Source: Methanohalophilus profundi
GTDB taxonomy: Archaea; Halobacteriota; Methanosarcinia; Methanosarcinales; Methanosarcinaceae
Direction of reading: 5' to 3'
Assembly (NCBI RefSeq): GCF_004137855.1
Contig: NZ_QBKB01000002.1
Span: 817,518-881,517 of the forward strand
Length of the DNA: 64,000 nt
The translations under genes and the position numbers were made by a program. Each line of letters opens with the position of its first letter. Position 1 is the stretch's first letter. The notes under the pieces are model-generated. The model made no database searches and had not been told where the DNA came from. It was given only the letters and a program-made list of their open reading frames with translations. Positions 20,728 through 30,141 of the stretch are shown piece after piece.

Positions 20728-21012
20728 ATGTTATCAAAAATACCAATTGACCTTGATGCTGTAGAGGATGAGAACATAGATAAGGAAATCTTAAGGGCTG
20801 GCATTATAGCCGAACTTGATGCTATCAACCTCTATGAACAGATGGCCGAACTTGCTTCCAGCGAGGAGATCCGGGCAGTGCTGCTAGACATTGCAAAGGA
20901 AGAAAAAACCCATGTGGGGGAATTCCAGACCATGCTGCTTGAATACGATGATGAGCAGGGAGATGAACTGGAAGCAGGCAGGAAAGAAGTTGAAGAAGAT
21001 ATCCTTAAATAA
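20728..21012 (+). CDS. Small ferritin-like (encapsulated-ferritin type) protein
   Basis: A 94-residue half-ferritin with two helices: ELDAINLYEQMAELASSEEI carries the first Glu, and LLDIAKEEKTHVGEFQTMLL gives the E-x-x-H pair. It strongly resembles the ferritin-like domain attached to archaeal encapsulins of Pyrococcus. No encapsulin shell gene is visible in the window. The start at 20728 is chosen for its GGGAGGA 6 bases upstream; an ATG at 20707 has none. Iron storage or detoxification for the Fe-S-rich operon is inference. Confidence 0.78.
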   Translation: MLSKIPIDLDAVEDENIDKEILRAGIIAELDAINLYEQMAELASSEEIRAVLLDIAKEEKTHVGEFQTMLLEYDDEQGDELEAGRKEVEEDILK

Positions 21013-21049
21013 AGGAACTTAAAGACTTTACCAATCCGGAGGTGGAGTG

Positions 21050-22346
21050 ATGGAAATTATACCCACCGTCGGTCTTGATCCTTTTTTTATTTGATTTTTT
21101 GCAAAAACTCATCCTGTCTCTGATGATAGGTATAATCATCGGGATAGAAAGAGAACATCGAAGAGCAGAACATCCGGTTTTTGCAGGTGTGCGTACATAT
21201 TCCCTGGCTGCTGTCACAGGCATGCTGGCAACAATTGCAGGAAAAACAATCGGCAATGATATTATAGTTGCTGCAGCCTTTTTGATAATAGCATGTAGTA
21301 TTGCCCTGATATACCGTACCTACACAATGCGAGGCAAACTGGGCATGACAAGTGCCCTGTCTTTATTCTGCACCTTCCTGCTGGGAATACTGGTAGCAAA
21401 TGGTAATTACCTGTTTGCTATTGCCGGTGGAGTTGCAATAACTTTCCTGACTATTGAAAAACGCCCCCTCCATTCTTTTGCCCAGAACCTTTCCAATGAA
21501 GATATCCTGAACAGCCTTCAGTTCCTTGCCGTGGCTTTCGTCCTGTATCCCCTCGTACCTGATGAAGAACTATGGGGTATTGTGGATCTTAAAGCCACAA
21601 TCCTTATTGTCGTACTTGTGATGTTCATTGGATTTATCAGTTACATTTCCCTCAAACGCTTTGGAGCAGGAGGAGGTATACCCTATTCTGGATTGTTGGG
21701 AGGATTCGTGAGCAGTGAAGCCACTACTGCTGCCCTGGCATCAATAGCAAAGGAAAAAGCCGGACTTGTAAATGCCTTTTACATCGGCGTCCTTTTATCC
21801 AACCTTTCTATGTTCATCAGTAACCTGGTAATTGCCCTGATTGTAGATAATTCAGGCAAGACTACCCTGAATATGTTACCTCCGCAATTATTGATGATAC
21901 TGGTAGTAATAGGGATTTTTTGGAAAAACAAGAACCTATCAAAGAAAATGGAAGAAACTCTTGACATTGGTTCACCCTTTGCCCTGAAGCCTGCACTGCG
22001 TTTTGGAGCAATCTTTCTGATATTACAGGTTTTTGCAACTTTTGCCAACGAATACGCGGGAACATACGGAACATATGTAACTGCGCTGGGAGGTGTGGCC
22101 AGCAGCTCGGCAGTAACAGCTTCCATGGCAAGCCTTGCAGTGAAGGGAGAAATTTCATACATCGTGGCTGCTGAGACCGCAGTTTTTGCCGGTATTGTGA
22201 GCACACTCAACAAGATCACCTACATCCGGATTGCAGGTGCTTTGGAACTTGAAAAAAGAGCCCGTATGACATTGATACTGTTATCTCTTGTGGGAATTAT
22301 CGGGCTTGTTGTATGGGCATATGCAGATGTTAAACCTGTTTTCTGA
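21050..22346 (+). pseudogene. MgtC/SapB-like DUF4010 membrane protein, one frameshift near the start
   Basis: The main frame (from about 21075) codes for about 420 residues with an N-terminal MgtC-like domain (LMIGIIIGIEREHRR, FAGVRTYSL) and a C-terminal DUF4010 region, with ten or more membrane helices and GGFVSSEATTAALAS and GGVASSSAVTASMASL repeats. The only good start, ATG 21050 with a CCGGAGG upstream, is in another frame. Removing one T from the seven-T run 21082-21088 joins them and gives a normal N-terminus. The role in cation or envelope homeostasis is not known. Confidence 0.75.
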
Positions 22347-22387
22347 GCAAAACCTCATAAGACTTAAATATATTTTTAACTCAACAG

Positions 22388-22634
22388 GCGAGAAGCCCCC
22401 TTCCGTAAGGTAGGGGATGAAAGCCGTGTTATAATAATATAATTGCATAAGTTATTTATAGTTATATTAACATTTATGCAACCCTATCCAATTATGCCAC
22501 TTGGACAGGCTATGAGCATTTTGCTCATAATCTACGACAAACAGGGTTATTGACATTTGATGTATCCAAAATACATCCAATGAATGACATAACAACTCGT
22601 AGGAATCTCCATGCGTAAGCGTGGAGTAGTTCAA
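22388..22634 (+). mobile_element. Non-autonomous IS200/IS605-like element or remnant
   Basis: This 301-base gap holds no gene but four hairpins: a left one with CCTT-CCGT-AAGG flanked by CCC/GGGG (22396-22416), TATGAGCA-TTT-TGCTCATA (22511-22529), GATGTAT-CCAAA-ATACATC (about 22558-22576) and a right one, CTCCATGC-GTAA-GCGTGGAG (22607-22626), followed by TAGTTCAA. Subterminal hairpins, no terminal inverted repeats and a right end of this shape are typical of IS200/IS605-family ends. There is no tnpA or tnpB, so it is a mini-element or relic. The exact ends are uncertain. Confidence 0.55.
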
Positions 22635-22647
22635 TTAAACTCCAACC

Positions 22648-23067
22648 ATGGAAAAGATAACAGGGCTTGAGCTTTCCCCGCGTAAAATAGAATATCTCAA
22701 ATATATTCACCAGAGAAAAGAAAACGTACGCACCAATGAACTTTCAGCCCACCTTAAAGTAGATCCCTCTACAACAACCAAAACAATCAACGAACTTGCA
22801 GAGGAGGGATACGTCAACCATGTACCTTATCGTGGTGTGAAACTTACAGAAAAAGGGAAGGAATATGCTGCTTTTCTGATTCGCAGACACAGAATATTGA
22901 GCCTTATGCTCAAAAACTATGGCCTCTCACCTGAAGAAGCCTGCAGAGAGGTAAGCCGTTTTGAAAGCTTTGTTTCCCTTCAGGCTATCGATACCATATG
23001 CAGTACCATGGGCCATCCTACAATGGGAGTGTGTGGCAAAATAGAGCACCCCCACTGTGACGTATAA
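22648..23067 (+). CDS. DtxR/MntR-family metal-dependent regulator
   Basis: A 139-residue protein. Residues 1-65 are the winged helix (EYLKYIHQRKENVRTNELSA, DPSTTTKTINELAEEGYVNH) and 70-135 the dimerisation and metal-binding part (RRHRILSLMLKNYGLSPEEA, and the end CGKIEHPHCDV with Cys/His ligands). It lacks the third SH3-like domain, as MntR does. Members sense Fe2+ or Mn2+. Its promoter region would lie in or beside the IS-like element just upstream. Confidence 0.88.
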   Translation: MEKITGLELSPRKIEYLKYIHQRKENVRTNELSAHLKVDPSTTTKTINELAEEGYVNHVPYRGVKLTEKGKEYAAFLIRRHRILSLMLKNYGLSPEEACREVSRFESFVSLQAIDTICSTMGHPTMGVCGKIEHPHCDV

Positions 23068-23070
23068 AAT

Positions 23071-23717
23071 TTAAAGATTCAACTCCTTTATTCTGGAAAG
23101 GACCGCCAGAGCATCTTTTCTTTTGATATCCACTTCAGTGTCACGACAAAAACCAAGTAAACACACGGCCGTCTGTTCATCCAGCATTCCTTTGTCCCGG
23201 GCACTTTTTATTATGCCGTAATAGCTCCTTAGAGAATAATGGGTAGCTTTTGCAATGTCCAGCAGGAGAGCTTCCTGAACAGACGTAATAATTCCCTCAT
23301 CCATAGCAGAGAGGAAGGTACACCGGATATTCACAAGCGGAGCAGAAATGGACTCATAGGTATCAGGGTTTGTGGCAACCGCCACCTCATCGTCATCTTC
23401 AATAACACCATCGCGGTACCATTCATAGATTTTACCCACACCTATCATCCCGTGGCGATCCATTTCGGATGCACGCAAAGCTCCCATGCTACACCCACCG
23501 ACAATTGTTATATTTTTGCGCAGGGACTCCAGTATTTCCCTGTGACCGACTGCAGCCCTGTGGAAAAAATACCATCAATGATGCCGATCAAGTCATAACC
23601 CTGTTTTACAGCCTGTGTAACATCTCCGCGTTTAACAGGGCTGTGGACGGTGGCCCCACTGAGTTTTCCTGCTTCTTCTAGGCCTATACTGGTGCCGGCA
23701 AAAACGATTGTTTTCAT
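23071..23717 (-). pseudogene. tfuA: TfuA-like thioamidation protein, one frameshift
   Basis: Two frames code for one TfuA protein of about 215 residues. The first (from 23717) covers MKTIVFAGTSIGLEEAG to GIIDGIF; the second carries GGCSMGALRASEMDRHGMIG and the C-terminus. Adding one base to the run of six at 23564-23569 restores FFHRAAVGHREILESLRK between them, the expected family sequence. TfuA supports the YcaO enzyme in thioamide formation, in methanogens the thioglycine of McrA. The start overlaps the ycaO stop (ATGA), so the two form an operon. Confidence 0.87.
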
Positions 23718-24994
23718 ACTTTTGGCCTGCGTTTCCAGGGTTTTTCCCTTTCAGGACCTTTTCTTTTGCCTACCAGACGAATCCTTTTACCAACCCTTTC
23801 ACGATCAAGGGTGTATTGCTCAAAGCCGGGAATTACTACCCTGACTACAGGTATATTGATAGAACTGCGGCTCAAATCCACAACAATAACATTGCGAGCA
23901 ATCTTTTCCAGATGGGACAGAACGGTATTGATGTTTCCTGCGGGTGTCGGGGAGGAAATGTCCTGCATATATGCCAGGGATATCTTATCCACACCTTCCT
24001 CATACCAGTAAACGTTCATCCTTCTCATACGTTCATAGCCAATCTTACGTACCAGGTCTTCCCGGGTTGTATCTTCACGTGCCCCGTGGATCTGGACAAG
24101 ACGGGACTGTGCAGCCTCAGTAATAGCACGCATAACAGCAATCTCTGGTCTTAGATGAGAACCCGCCCCCATGACCAGTAGGGCTGGATCTTTCAGCTGT
24201 ACATCATCCGTAGCAGCGACCACTGTTGTGACAGGAGTGTCATGTAGCAAACCCCAGAGACGAATATCCACACCACTATCCCTGAAGGCTTTGAGCATTT
24301 CGTAGGCCTGGCCGTCTTCCTCAGTTAGCACAAGTTCCATTCCCGGATTGCGGTTGAACTCGGCCATACTCAGAGCATCCCTTTCAATTACTTCCAGCAA
24401 ACCGTGCAGGATGGCTTCTTCCATCACATTACCCGAGGCAAGTCCATTGGTATTGCTGCGGAAAAGATGTGCAGACATACCCGGAGCATCATAGGGATGA
24501 TAAACAGCATTGGAAGGCACATATACCTCTTTTCCTGAAAGCAGGTCAAAACCTTCTGTCCATTCGATCAATGAAGAAGAATCAAGGGGTTGCGGCATCA
24601 GGAATTCTTCAGGATGAATCAGGCCATGCTGGACACCAGCTTCTTCCATTGTAGCCATGAATTCATCAGCAGCTACGTTTTCGTCAATGTCTGCATTCAC
24701 CCCGTTGCGCTCTGCAAGACAGCGTTCGTAGCATTCCATAATCGTGGAGATGCGGGCCTGCTGCTGGTTCACTCCTTTACCGGAATAAACGGAGATGGCA
24801 CCATCAGCAGCTGTGGGACGGATGCCTGAAAACACAGGGATTCCCAGCCGATCAAGATCAGTAATATTGGCAATACGGGTCACACCAATTGTATCTAGGC
24901 CGGCACTGGCCTTTTCCAGGGTTGCTTCACCATCCAGCACCCTCTGGCTATCTCCCGCATACTTTACAGAAGGATCAATGTTTATTATAGGCAT
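23714..24994 (-). CDS. ycaO: YcaO-domain protein (McrA thioamidation)
   Basis: A 426-residue YcaO cyclodehydratase-type ATPase. ATP-binding features are STIMECYERCLAERNG, the GLLEVIERDALSMAEF helix and RAITEAAQSRLVQIHGAREDT. In Methanosarcina the YcaO-TfuA pair is required for thioglycine in methyl-coenzyme M reductase, and nearly all methanogens carry ycaO. The start at 24994 (MPIINIDPSVKYAG) has an AGGAGA about 10 bases upstream; an in-frame ATG at 25045 adds a poor extension. Confidence 0.9.
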   Translation of the reverse strand: MPIINIDPSVKYAGDSQRVLDGEATLEKASAGLDTIGVTRIANITDLDRLGIPVFSGIRPTAADGAISVYSGKGVNQQQARISTIMECYERCLAERNGVNADIDENVAADEFMATMEEAGVQHGLIHPEEFLMPQPLDSSSLIEWTEGFDLLSGKEVYVPSNAVYHPYDAPGMSAHLFRSNTNGLASGNVMEEAILHGLLEVIERDALSMAEFNRNPGMELVLTEEDGQAYEMLKAFRDSGVDIRLWGLLHDTPVTTVVAATDDVQLKDPALLVMGAGSHLRPEIAVMRAITEAAQSRLVQIHGAREDTTREDLVRKIGYERMRRMNVYWYEEGVDKISLAYMQDISSPTPAGNINTVLSHLEKIARNVIVVDLSRSSINIPVVRVVIPGFEQYTLDRERVGKRIRLVGKRKGPEREKPWKRRPKV

Positions 24995-25277
24995 GGAAGG
25001 GAAGTCTCCTGCATCGCTAATAATCCTTACGATAATAAATAGCACAAGGGCTGATTACGTTGCAATTAAGCCAATTTATTGGTAAATGTAAGAAAAAGTG
25101 AGACTTATATCACCAATGTAATGTATTTTCATAACCCGACCAATAACGATTAACAAATAAATATATATAGAAAGAACACCTAGAAAGTTGTTTAATATTC
25201 TAATATGCTGCTGATGCTTGAGGGGTCATGTATGGCAGCAGAGTATTGAAATTGAAGAAGACAGGAGGTTATACCAT

Positions 25278-25430
25278 ATGACAACTATAATGAAAAAACA
25301 TGATATTTTGAGATGTGAAGAAAAGAAGGGAAAATGCTATTCAGTAGTCGGAGGACGTACAGAAGGCAAACTCAATGAAGATGATGAGGAACTCTACCAC
25401 TTTATGGTAGGCGGGATGCAGGCCAAATAA
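25278..25430 (+). CDS. Small hypothetical protein, 50 residues
   Basis: A short gene with a strong ACAGGAGGT Shine-Dalgarno ending 8 bases before ATG. The product begins MTTIMKKHDILRCEEKKG, with KCYSVVGGRTEGKL in the middle and a C-terminal acidic helix. I do not recognise the family. It lies 41 bases upstream of the cysteine desulfurase gene and may share its transcript; a TATA-like AAATATATATA lies near 25158-25168. The ribosome site makes translation likely. Confidence 0.6.
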   Translation: MTTIMKKHDILRCEEKKGKCYSVVGGRTEGKLNEDDEELYHFMVGGMQAK

Positions 25431-25471
25431 CCTGCAAAACCTATTTTACCCTTTATCAATAACATGCCTGC

Positions 25472-26650
25472 ATGTATGACGTCGAAAATATACGTGCGGA
25501 TTTTCCTGTATTAAAGGATAACATTTATCTGGACAATGCCGCCACCACCCAGACCCCGGTGCAAGCGGTAAGGGCCATGGAAGACTATTTCTTCAAGTAT
25601 GCGGCAAACCACGGCAGGGGAGCCCATCACCTGGCCCGCCAGACCACTGATCATTTTGAAGATGCCAGAGAAACGATAGCTGATTTGCTGAACTGCCCGG
25701 CAGAAAATACCATTTTTACCAAGAATGCAACCGAAGGCCTTAATCTGATAGCCCAGGGCATAGACTGGCAAGAAGGAGACCATATAGTAACCACCCTGGT
25801 TGAACATCACTCAGACCTGCTCCCCTGGATGGAACTCAGGGAAAGGGGAGTCGAACTTACCATCATGGAGCCAGATAGTGAAGGGCATATTTCTGTGGAA
25901 GCCCTGGAGCAGCACATCCGCCCTTCCACACGCCTTGTTGCAATTACCCACATATCCAATTCCTTTGGTTCCATACAGGATGTACAAGGCATCTGCAAGC
26001 TTGCCCGGGACCACGAAAGTCTCTGCCTGATAGATGGTTCCCAATCCGCAGGGCACATGCCGGTGAACCTCAAAAAAATGGATTGTGATTTTTTCGTTGT
26101 CCCGGGACATAAAGGCTTGCTGGGCCCCCAGGGAACCGGTGTGACATACATTAAAGAACCGGAGTCAATCAAACCCCTCAATGTAGGAGGAGGAGCAGTA
26201 AGATCAGTTACCACCACAGGCTATGAACTGGAAGAAACACCTACCAGGTTTGAAGCCGGCACACCCAACATCCCGGGAGGAATCGGGCTGGGCAGGGCTG
26301 TGAAATATGTCCAGGAAATAGGTGTCAGCGACATCGAGAAACATGAAAGGCAACTGGCACAAAGTGCCGCACGCAGGCTTGCACAAATAGAAGGAGTGGA
26401 AGTATACGGCCCGCAAGACAGGGGTGCAGTCGTACCTTTCAATGTCCGGGGACTTAATCCCCATGATGTGGCAATGATACTGGATGAAACCCGGCAGATA
26501 TGCCTGCGCAGCGGTTACCACTGTGCCATGCCGGGGATTGATTTCATGAAACTGGAAGGAACGGTGCGGGCATCCTTTGCCCTGTATAACACCGAAGAAG
26601 AAGTCGATGCCCTGGTGGAAACCGTTGAACAGATAACCACCCTGGCCTGA
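25472..26650 (+). CDS. sufS: Cysteine desulfurase (SufS/CsdA type)
   Basis: A 392-residue class V PLP enzyme that takes sulfur from cysteine. N-terminal LDNAATTQTP, PLP-region HHSDLLPW and LIDGSQSAGH, cofactor lysine in VPGHKGLLGPQG, and the persulfide cysteine in RSGYHCAMP. The length and RSGYHCA pattern fit the SufS group. Many methanogens lack it and use sulfide, so its presence is of note. No clear Shine-Dalgarno precedes ATG; translation may depend on the preceding small gene. Confidence 0.9.
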   Translation: MYDVENIRADFPVLKDNIYLDNAATTQTPVQAVRAMEDYFFKYAANHGRGAHHLARQTTDHFEDARETIADLLNCPAENTIFTKNATEGLNLIAQGIDWQEGDHIVTTLVEHHSDLLPWMELRERGVELTIMEPDSEGHISVEALEQHIRPSTRLVAITHISNSFGSIQDVQGICKLARDHESLCLIDGSQSAGHMPVNLKKMDCDFFVVPGHKGLLGPQGTGVTYIKEPESIKPLNVGGGAVRSVTTTGYELEETPTRFEAGTPNIPGGIGLGRAVKYVQEIGVSDIEKHERQLAQSAARRLAQIEGVEVYGPQDRGAVVPFNVRGLNPHDVAMILDETRQICLRSGYHCAMPGIDFMKLEGTVRASFALYNTEEEVDALVETVEQITTLA

Positions 26651-26652
26651 TT

Positions 26653-28797
26653 TTATTCCATCATCAATCTGGTTAATGAAGCACGGGCATCCTTAATCTC
26701 ATCCAGATCTACTTCAATGTGCTCATTGCTTACTGTAATCTTTACACTGTTACCACCGGTAGTACCGATTACAACGTGTGGGATATTGCCAAGCTGTGCA
26801 GAGACGGCATCCGGCTTATCTGTTGCAAGGAGAGCCCTGCCATGGGATTCGGAAAAGAGAAGTTCTTCTGCTGACATATCCCCCGCAATCTCAGAGAGAT
26901 CCACTTCTACACCCACATTCCCACACATCTCACAAAGTGCAGCTGCAAGTCCACCCTGTGAAACATCGTGAGAAGCAGCGACTTTACCCGCCCTGATTGT
27001 TGTAATCAGAGACTCAACTATTGCCGCCATATCAGCCGGCACTTGCGGGACATTCCCTGCATTTGGACTACCCCTTACATTATAGTATTCTGAACCACCC
27101 AGTTCTGCTTTTGTGGTTCCTACAAGGATAACAGACTGGCCCGTCCCTGTAAATTGAGAAGATGGGACCGCGGAAACATCCTCAACTTCCCCCACAACAC
27201 CTATTGCAGGAGTTGGCAGGATTGCAGTATGATGTTCCTCACTTTCGTTGTACAGGGAAACATTACCTCCTACCACCGGAATAGAAAGGTCACGTGCCGC
27301 ATCAGCCAGTCCATTTATGGTGAACTTGAATTGCCAGTAGATATCAGGCTTTTCAGGATTGCCGAAGTTCAGGCAATCTACCAGGGCCAGGCCACGGCCG
27401 CCCTTTACAGCAAGGTTCATTGCATTTTCAGCAAGGGTTCCCTTCCCTCCTTCGTAAGGGTCAAGATAGGTATGTCTGGGATTGCAACCACATGACAAAG
27501 CAATCCCCTTTTCACCGATAATCCGCTGGATAGCAGAATCTTCTCCGGGCTTGGCTACTGTCCGTATCTGGACCTCATGATCATACTGGCGGTATATCCA
27601 GTCCTTTGAAGCCACATTGTGGGATGCAAGTACAGCAAGAACTGCCTGTTTCAGGTCCCCTGTTGCAGCCGGCACAGGATCTTTTTTGACTGTAAAGGGC
27701 GTGGAGGGACGCTCAAACGTGGGTGCACCTTCTGTTAATAAATGAATGGGAATATCCGTCTCAGTATTACCCTCAAATTCAACTGTAAAGTAAGTTCTCT
27801 CGGTCAATTCGCCAATGACAGCCCCGTTGAGATCATATTTTTCGGCAAGCTGGAGCATATAGTCCACATTTTCAGGTTCCACCTCGAAAAGGATACGCTC
27901 CTGGGATTCTGCGATCATAATCTCAAAGGCATTCATTCCTGCCTCTCGCTGTGGAACACGATCTGCATGTATATGAATACCCAGATCACCTTTGGAAGCC
28001 ATTTCTGAAGAAGCACCTGCAAGGCCGGCAGCTCCTAGGTCACGGCAGGATTTTACGACACCTTCTGCAACCGCTTCAAGAGAGAGTTCAATAAGAAGTT
28101 TTTCAGTAAAAGGGTCACCTATCTGGATACTGGGCCGGTCCTCTGCCTCGGCGCTTTCGGACAGATCCCTGGAAGCAAAAGAGGCACCACCCAGGCCATC
28201 ACGTCCGGTAGTAGAGCCAATAAGTACGATCTTATTACCTGCCTTTTGTGCCGTGGCAGTTACGAGCTGATCTTGACGGGCAAGCCCCACACATACAACA
28301 TTCACCAGAGGATTGCCGCTGTAACGTTCATCAAAAAATGCCTCACCCCTAACAACCGGCACACCTATACAGTTACCATACCCCCCAATGCCTTCTATAA
28401 TATGCTCAAACAGATACAGATTCTTAGGAGTGTTCAGGGGGCCGAAATAGAGCGGATCCATAAGGGCAATTGGCCGGGCACCCATGGAGATGATATCACG
28501 GACAATGCCCCCCACACCTGTAGCCGAGCCATTGTAGGGATCTACATAGGACGGATGATTATGGCTTTCCATACCCAGGGCAAGTACCCAGCCATCACCA
28601 AACCGCACAATTGCAGCATCATCACCAGGACCTATGATTACACGGTCACCGGTAGTTGTAAAACTCTTAAGCAGTGGGGCACTGGAGCGATAGGAGCAAT
28701 GTTCACTCCAGAGATTGAGAAAACAACCCTGCTCCACATTATTCGGCTGCCGTCCCATTTTTTCTACAATGATCTTCAGGTCATCTTCAGGTAGCAT
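26653..28797 (-). CDS. purL: Phosphoribosylformylglycinamidine synthase subunit II
   Basis: A 714-residue enzyme of purine synthesis (FGAR to FGAM), the small-type PurL that works with PurQ and PurS. Seen: [47 protein letters not shown] with GGIVRDI, and a second half repeating the AIR-synthase-like fold ([24 protein letters not shown]). The length is typical for archaea. It converges with sufS, only two bases between their stops. Confidence 0.96.
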   Translation of the reverse strand: MLPEDDLKIIVEKMGRQPNNVEQGCFLNLWSEHCSYRSSAPLLKSFTTTGDRVIIGPGDDAAIVRFGDGWVLALGMESHNHPSYVDPYNGSATGVGGIVRDIISMGARPIALMDPLYFGPLNTPKNLYLFEHIIEGIGGYGNCIGVPVVRGEAFFDERYSGNPLVNVVCVGLARQDQLVTATAQKAGNKIVLIGSTTGRDGLGGASFASRDLSESAEAEDRPSIQIGDPFTEKLLIELSLEAVAEGVVKSCRDLGAAGLAGASSEMASKGDLGIHIHADRVPQREAGMNAFEIMIAESQERILFEVEPENVDYMLQLAEKYDLNGAVIGELTERTYFTVEFEGNTETDIPIHLLTEGAPTFERPSTPFTVKKDPVPAATGDLKQAVLAVLASHNVASKDWIYRQYDHEVQIRTVAKPGEDSAIQRIIGEKGIALSCGCNPRHTYLDPYEGGKGTLAENAMNLAVKGGRGLALVDCLNFGNPEKPDIYWQFKFTINGLADAARDLSIPVVGGNVSLYNESEEHHTAILPTPAIGVVGEVEDVSAVPSSQFTGTGQSVILVGTTKAELGGSEYYNVRGSPNAGNVPQVPADMAAIVESLITTIRAGKVAASHDVSQGGLAAALCEMCGNVGVEVDLSEIAGDMSAEELLFSESHGRALLATDKPDAVSAQLGNIPHVVIGTTGGNSVKITVSNEHIEVDLDEIKDARASLTRLMME

Positions 28798-28858
28798 GTG
28801 AGAACCTCATTAAATTGGAATGATGTACCCATAAATAGGGCATGTAAATAAACATTTC

Positions 28859-29218
28859 TTATGTATGGGTGTTTTCCAGGGACATCTGCTGCCCTACCTC
28901 AAGTCCATGTTTCTCCACGGAACCTGCAGGCATTTCAACCATATATCGGGTTGCATTTTTTGCGCGGGCAAAACCCAGCCATGGGCGAAGTGATTCAATT
29001 TGTGTTATACGATAATTCGAATCAAGGAAAAAAACATCCAGGGAGAAGGGGACAAAAAGCATATGTATGGAAAACTTGCACGGTTTGTTTATAGAAAAAA
29101 ACATAGCATAATCCTGTGGGATATTCATCCTGAACATCAGACCAATTGTTCTTTTCAGTAATGTATCGGCCATGTCAACGTCTCTTGCAATCATTTTACC
29201 ATTAACTTTTAATAGCAT
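28859..29218 (-). CDS. DUF192 family protein
   Basis: A 119-residue protein of DUF192: [20 protein letters not shown] at the start, then [16 protein letters not shown]-like core and [18 protein letters not shown] at the end. Function is unknown in all organisms I know of. Most members have a signal peptide; this one has none, so it is cytoplasmic here. It is divergent from the SUI1 gene, with a short shared promoter gap (29219-29295). Confidence 0.82.
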   Translation of the reverse strand: MLLKVNGKMIARDVDMADTLLKRTIGLMFRMNIPQDYAMFFSINKPCKFSIHMLFVPFSLDVFFLDSNYRITQIESLRPWLGFARAKNATRYMVEMPAGSVEKHGLEVGQQMSLENTHT

Positions 29219-29295
29219 CGCATTTAACTTCTATTTGTCTGTATATAAATTATACAGACAACATAATACTAAATTTTCGGAGGAAAAACCAGAAG

Positions 29296-29604
29296 ATGAG
29301 TTCAGAAATGTGCTCTGTTTGCGGATTGCCAAAAGAATTGTGTATCTGCGAAGAAGTGGCCAAAGAGCAACAGAGAATAACCGTAAAGGTAAACAGGCGA
29401 AGGTATGGAAAAGAAGTTACAGTAGTAGAAGGTTTTGATGCCAATGAAATTGACCTTCATGAACTTTCAACATACCTCAAATCAAAATTCGCCTGCGGTG
29501 GTACAGTACGTGGCAATGCCGTGGAGTTGCAGGGCAATCATCTTGGAAGGATGAAAGACGTTCTGGTCCAGAAAGGGTTTTCTCCCGATCAGATCAAGAA
29601 TTAA
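29296..29604 (+). CDS. Translation initiation factor SUI1/eIF1 homologue
   Basis: A 102-residue protein with an N-terminal zinc-knuckle-like cysteine set ([16 protein letters not shown]) and the SUI1 fold ([52 protein letters not shown]). It helps select the start codon on the ribosome. A GGAGG precedes the ATG by about 12 bases. Confidence 0.93.
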   Translation: MSSEMCSVCGLPKELCICEEVAKEQQRITVKVNRRRYGKEVTVVEGFDANEIDLHELSTYLKSKFACGGTVRGNAVELQGNHLGRMKDVLVQKGFSPDQIKN

Positions 29605-29781
29605 AACTTTTTTCAATGACTAATTAAATGACAGAAATCCGAAAAACATCTGTCCCGGCAAAAGGAAGAAACACAAAATCTTTTTTGAGCCGGCCTTTTC
29701 AGTTACTTATAGAACCTTATCCTGCAGTAAAGAGAGGGATTAGTGTCATCTGAATAAAACCAACATAGAGGATACCATTAA

Positions 29782-30141
29782 ATGAAACCTACCTGTGAAA
29801 TAATGGTGCAAAGGGTATTGCCAGCCATCAGAGCCGTACTTGCACGTGAACTTATGAATGAACATAAGTGCACACAGCAACAGGTGGCCAACCTATTGGG
29901 CCTGTCAAGAGCCGCCGTATCCCAGTACGTCAGCGAGAAAAGAGGTGCAGAAGTAGGATTTTCTGAAAATACAAATGAAGAAATCCGTAAATTTGCCTTC
30001 TGCCTTGCAAAGGATGGCCTAACCCCCAAGCAAAAAGTAAAACGTATGTGTGAAGTATGCAAACACGTCCAGAAGTCCGGCTGGCTTTACAAGAATGCAC
30101 CAGAAGTAGGATATTGTATCCTGTGCGGTGAAGATGATTGA
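29782..30141 (+). CDS. HTH transcriptional regulator (COG2522-like)
   Basis: A 119-residue protein: XRE-type helix-turn-helix at about 25-60 (CTQQQVANLLGLSRAAVSQY) and a C-terminal part with cysteine pairs (CEVCKHVQK, YCILCGED) that may form a zinc site. Similar small regulators are common in methanogens but their targets are unknown. The stop overlaps the start of the nreA gene (ATGA), so the two are co-transcribed. Confidence 0.85.
   Translation: MKPTCEIMVQRVLPAIRAVLARELMNEHKCTQQQVANLLGLSRAAVSQYVSEKRGAEVGFSENTNEEIRKFAFCLAKDGLTPKQKVKRMCEVCKHVQKSGWLYKNAPEVGYCILCGEDD

Noticed and set aside
21050-21090. A 14-residue leader peptide upstream of the MgtC-like gene
   Set aside because: Its coding sequence continues naturally into the membrane protein if one T is removed; a frameshift is simpler than a leader peptide.
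25206-25241. Hairpin CTGCTG...CAGCAG in the leader of the 50-residue gene as a riboswitch
   Set aside because: Only six pairs around a 22-base loop; too weak to claim without comparison.
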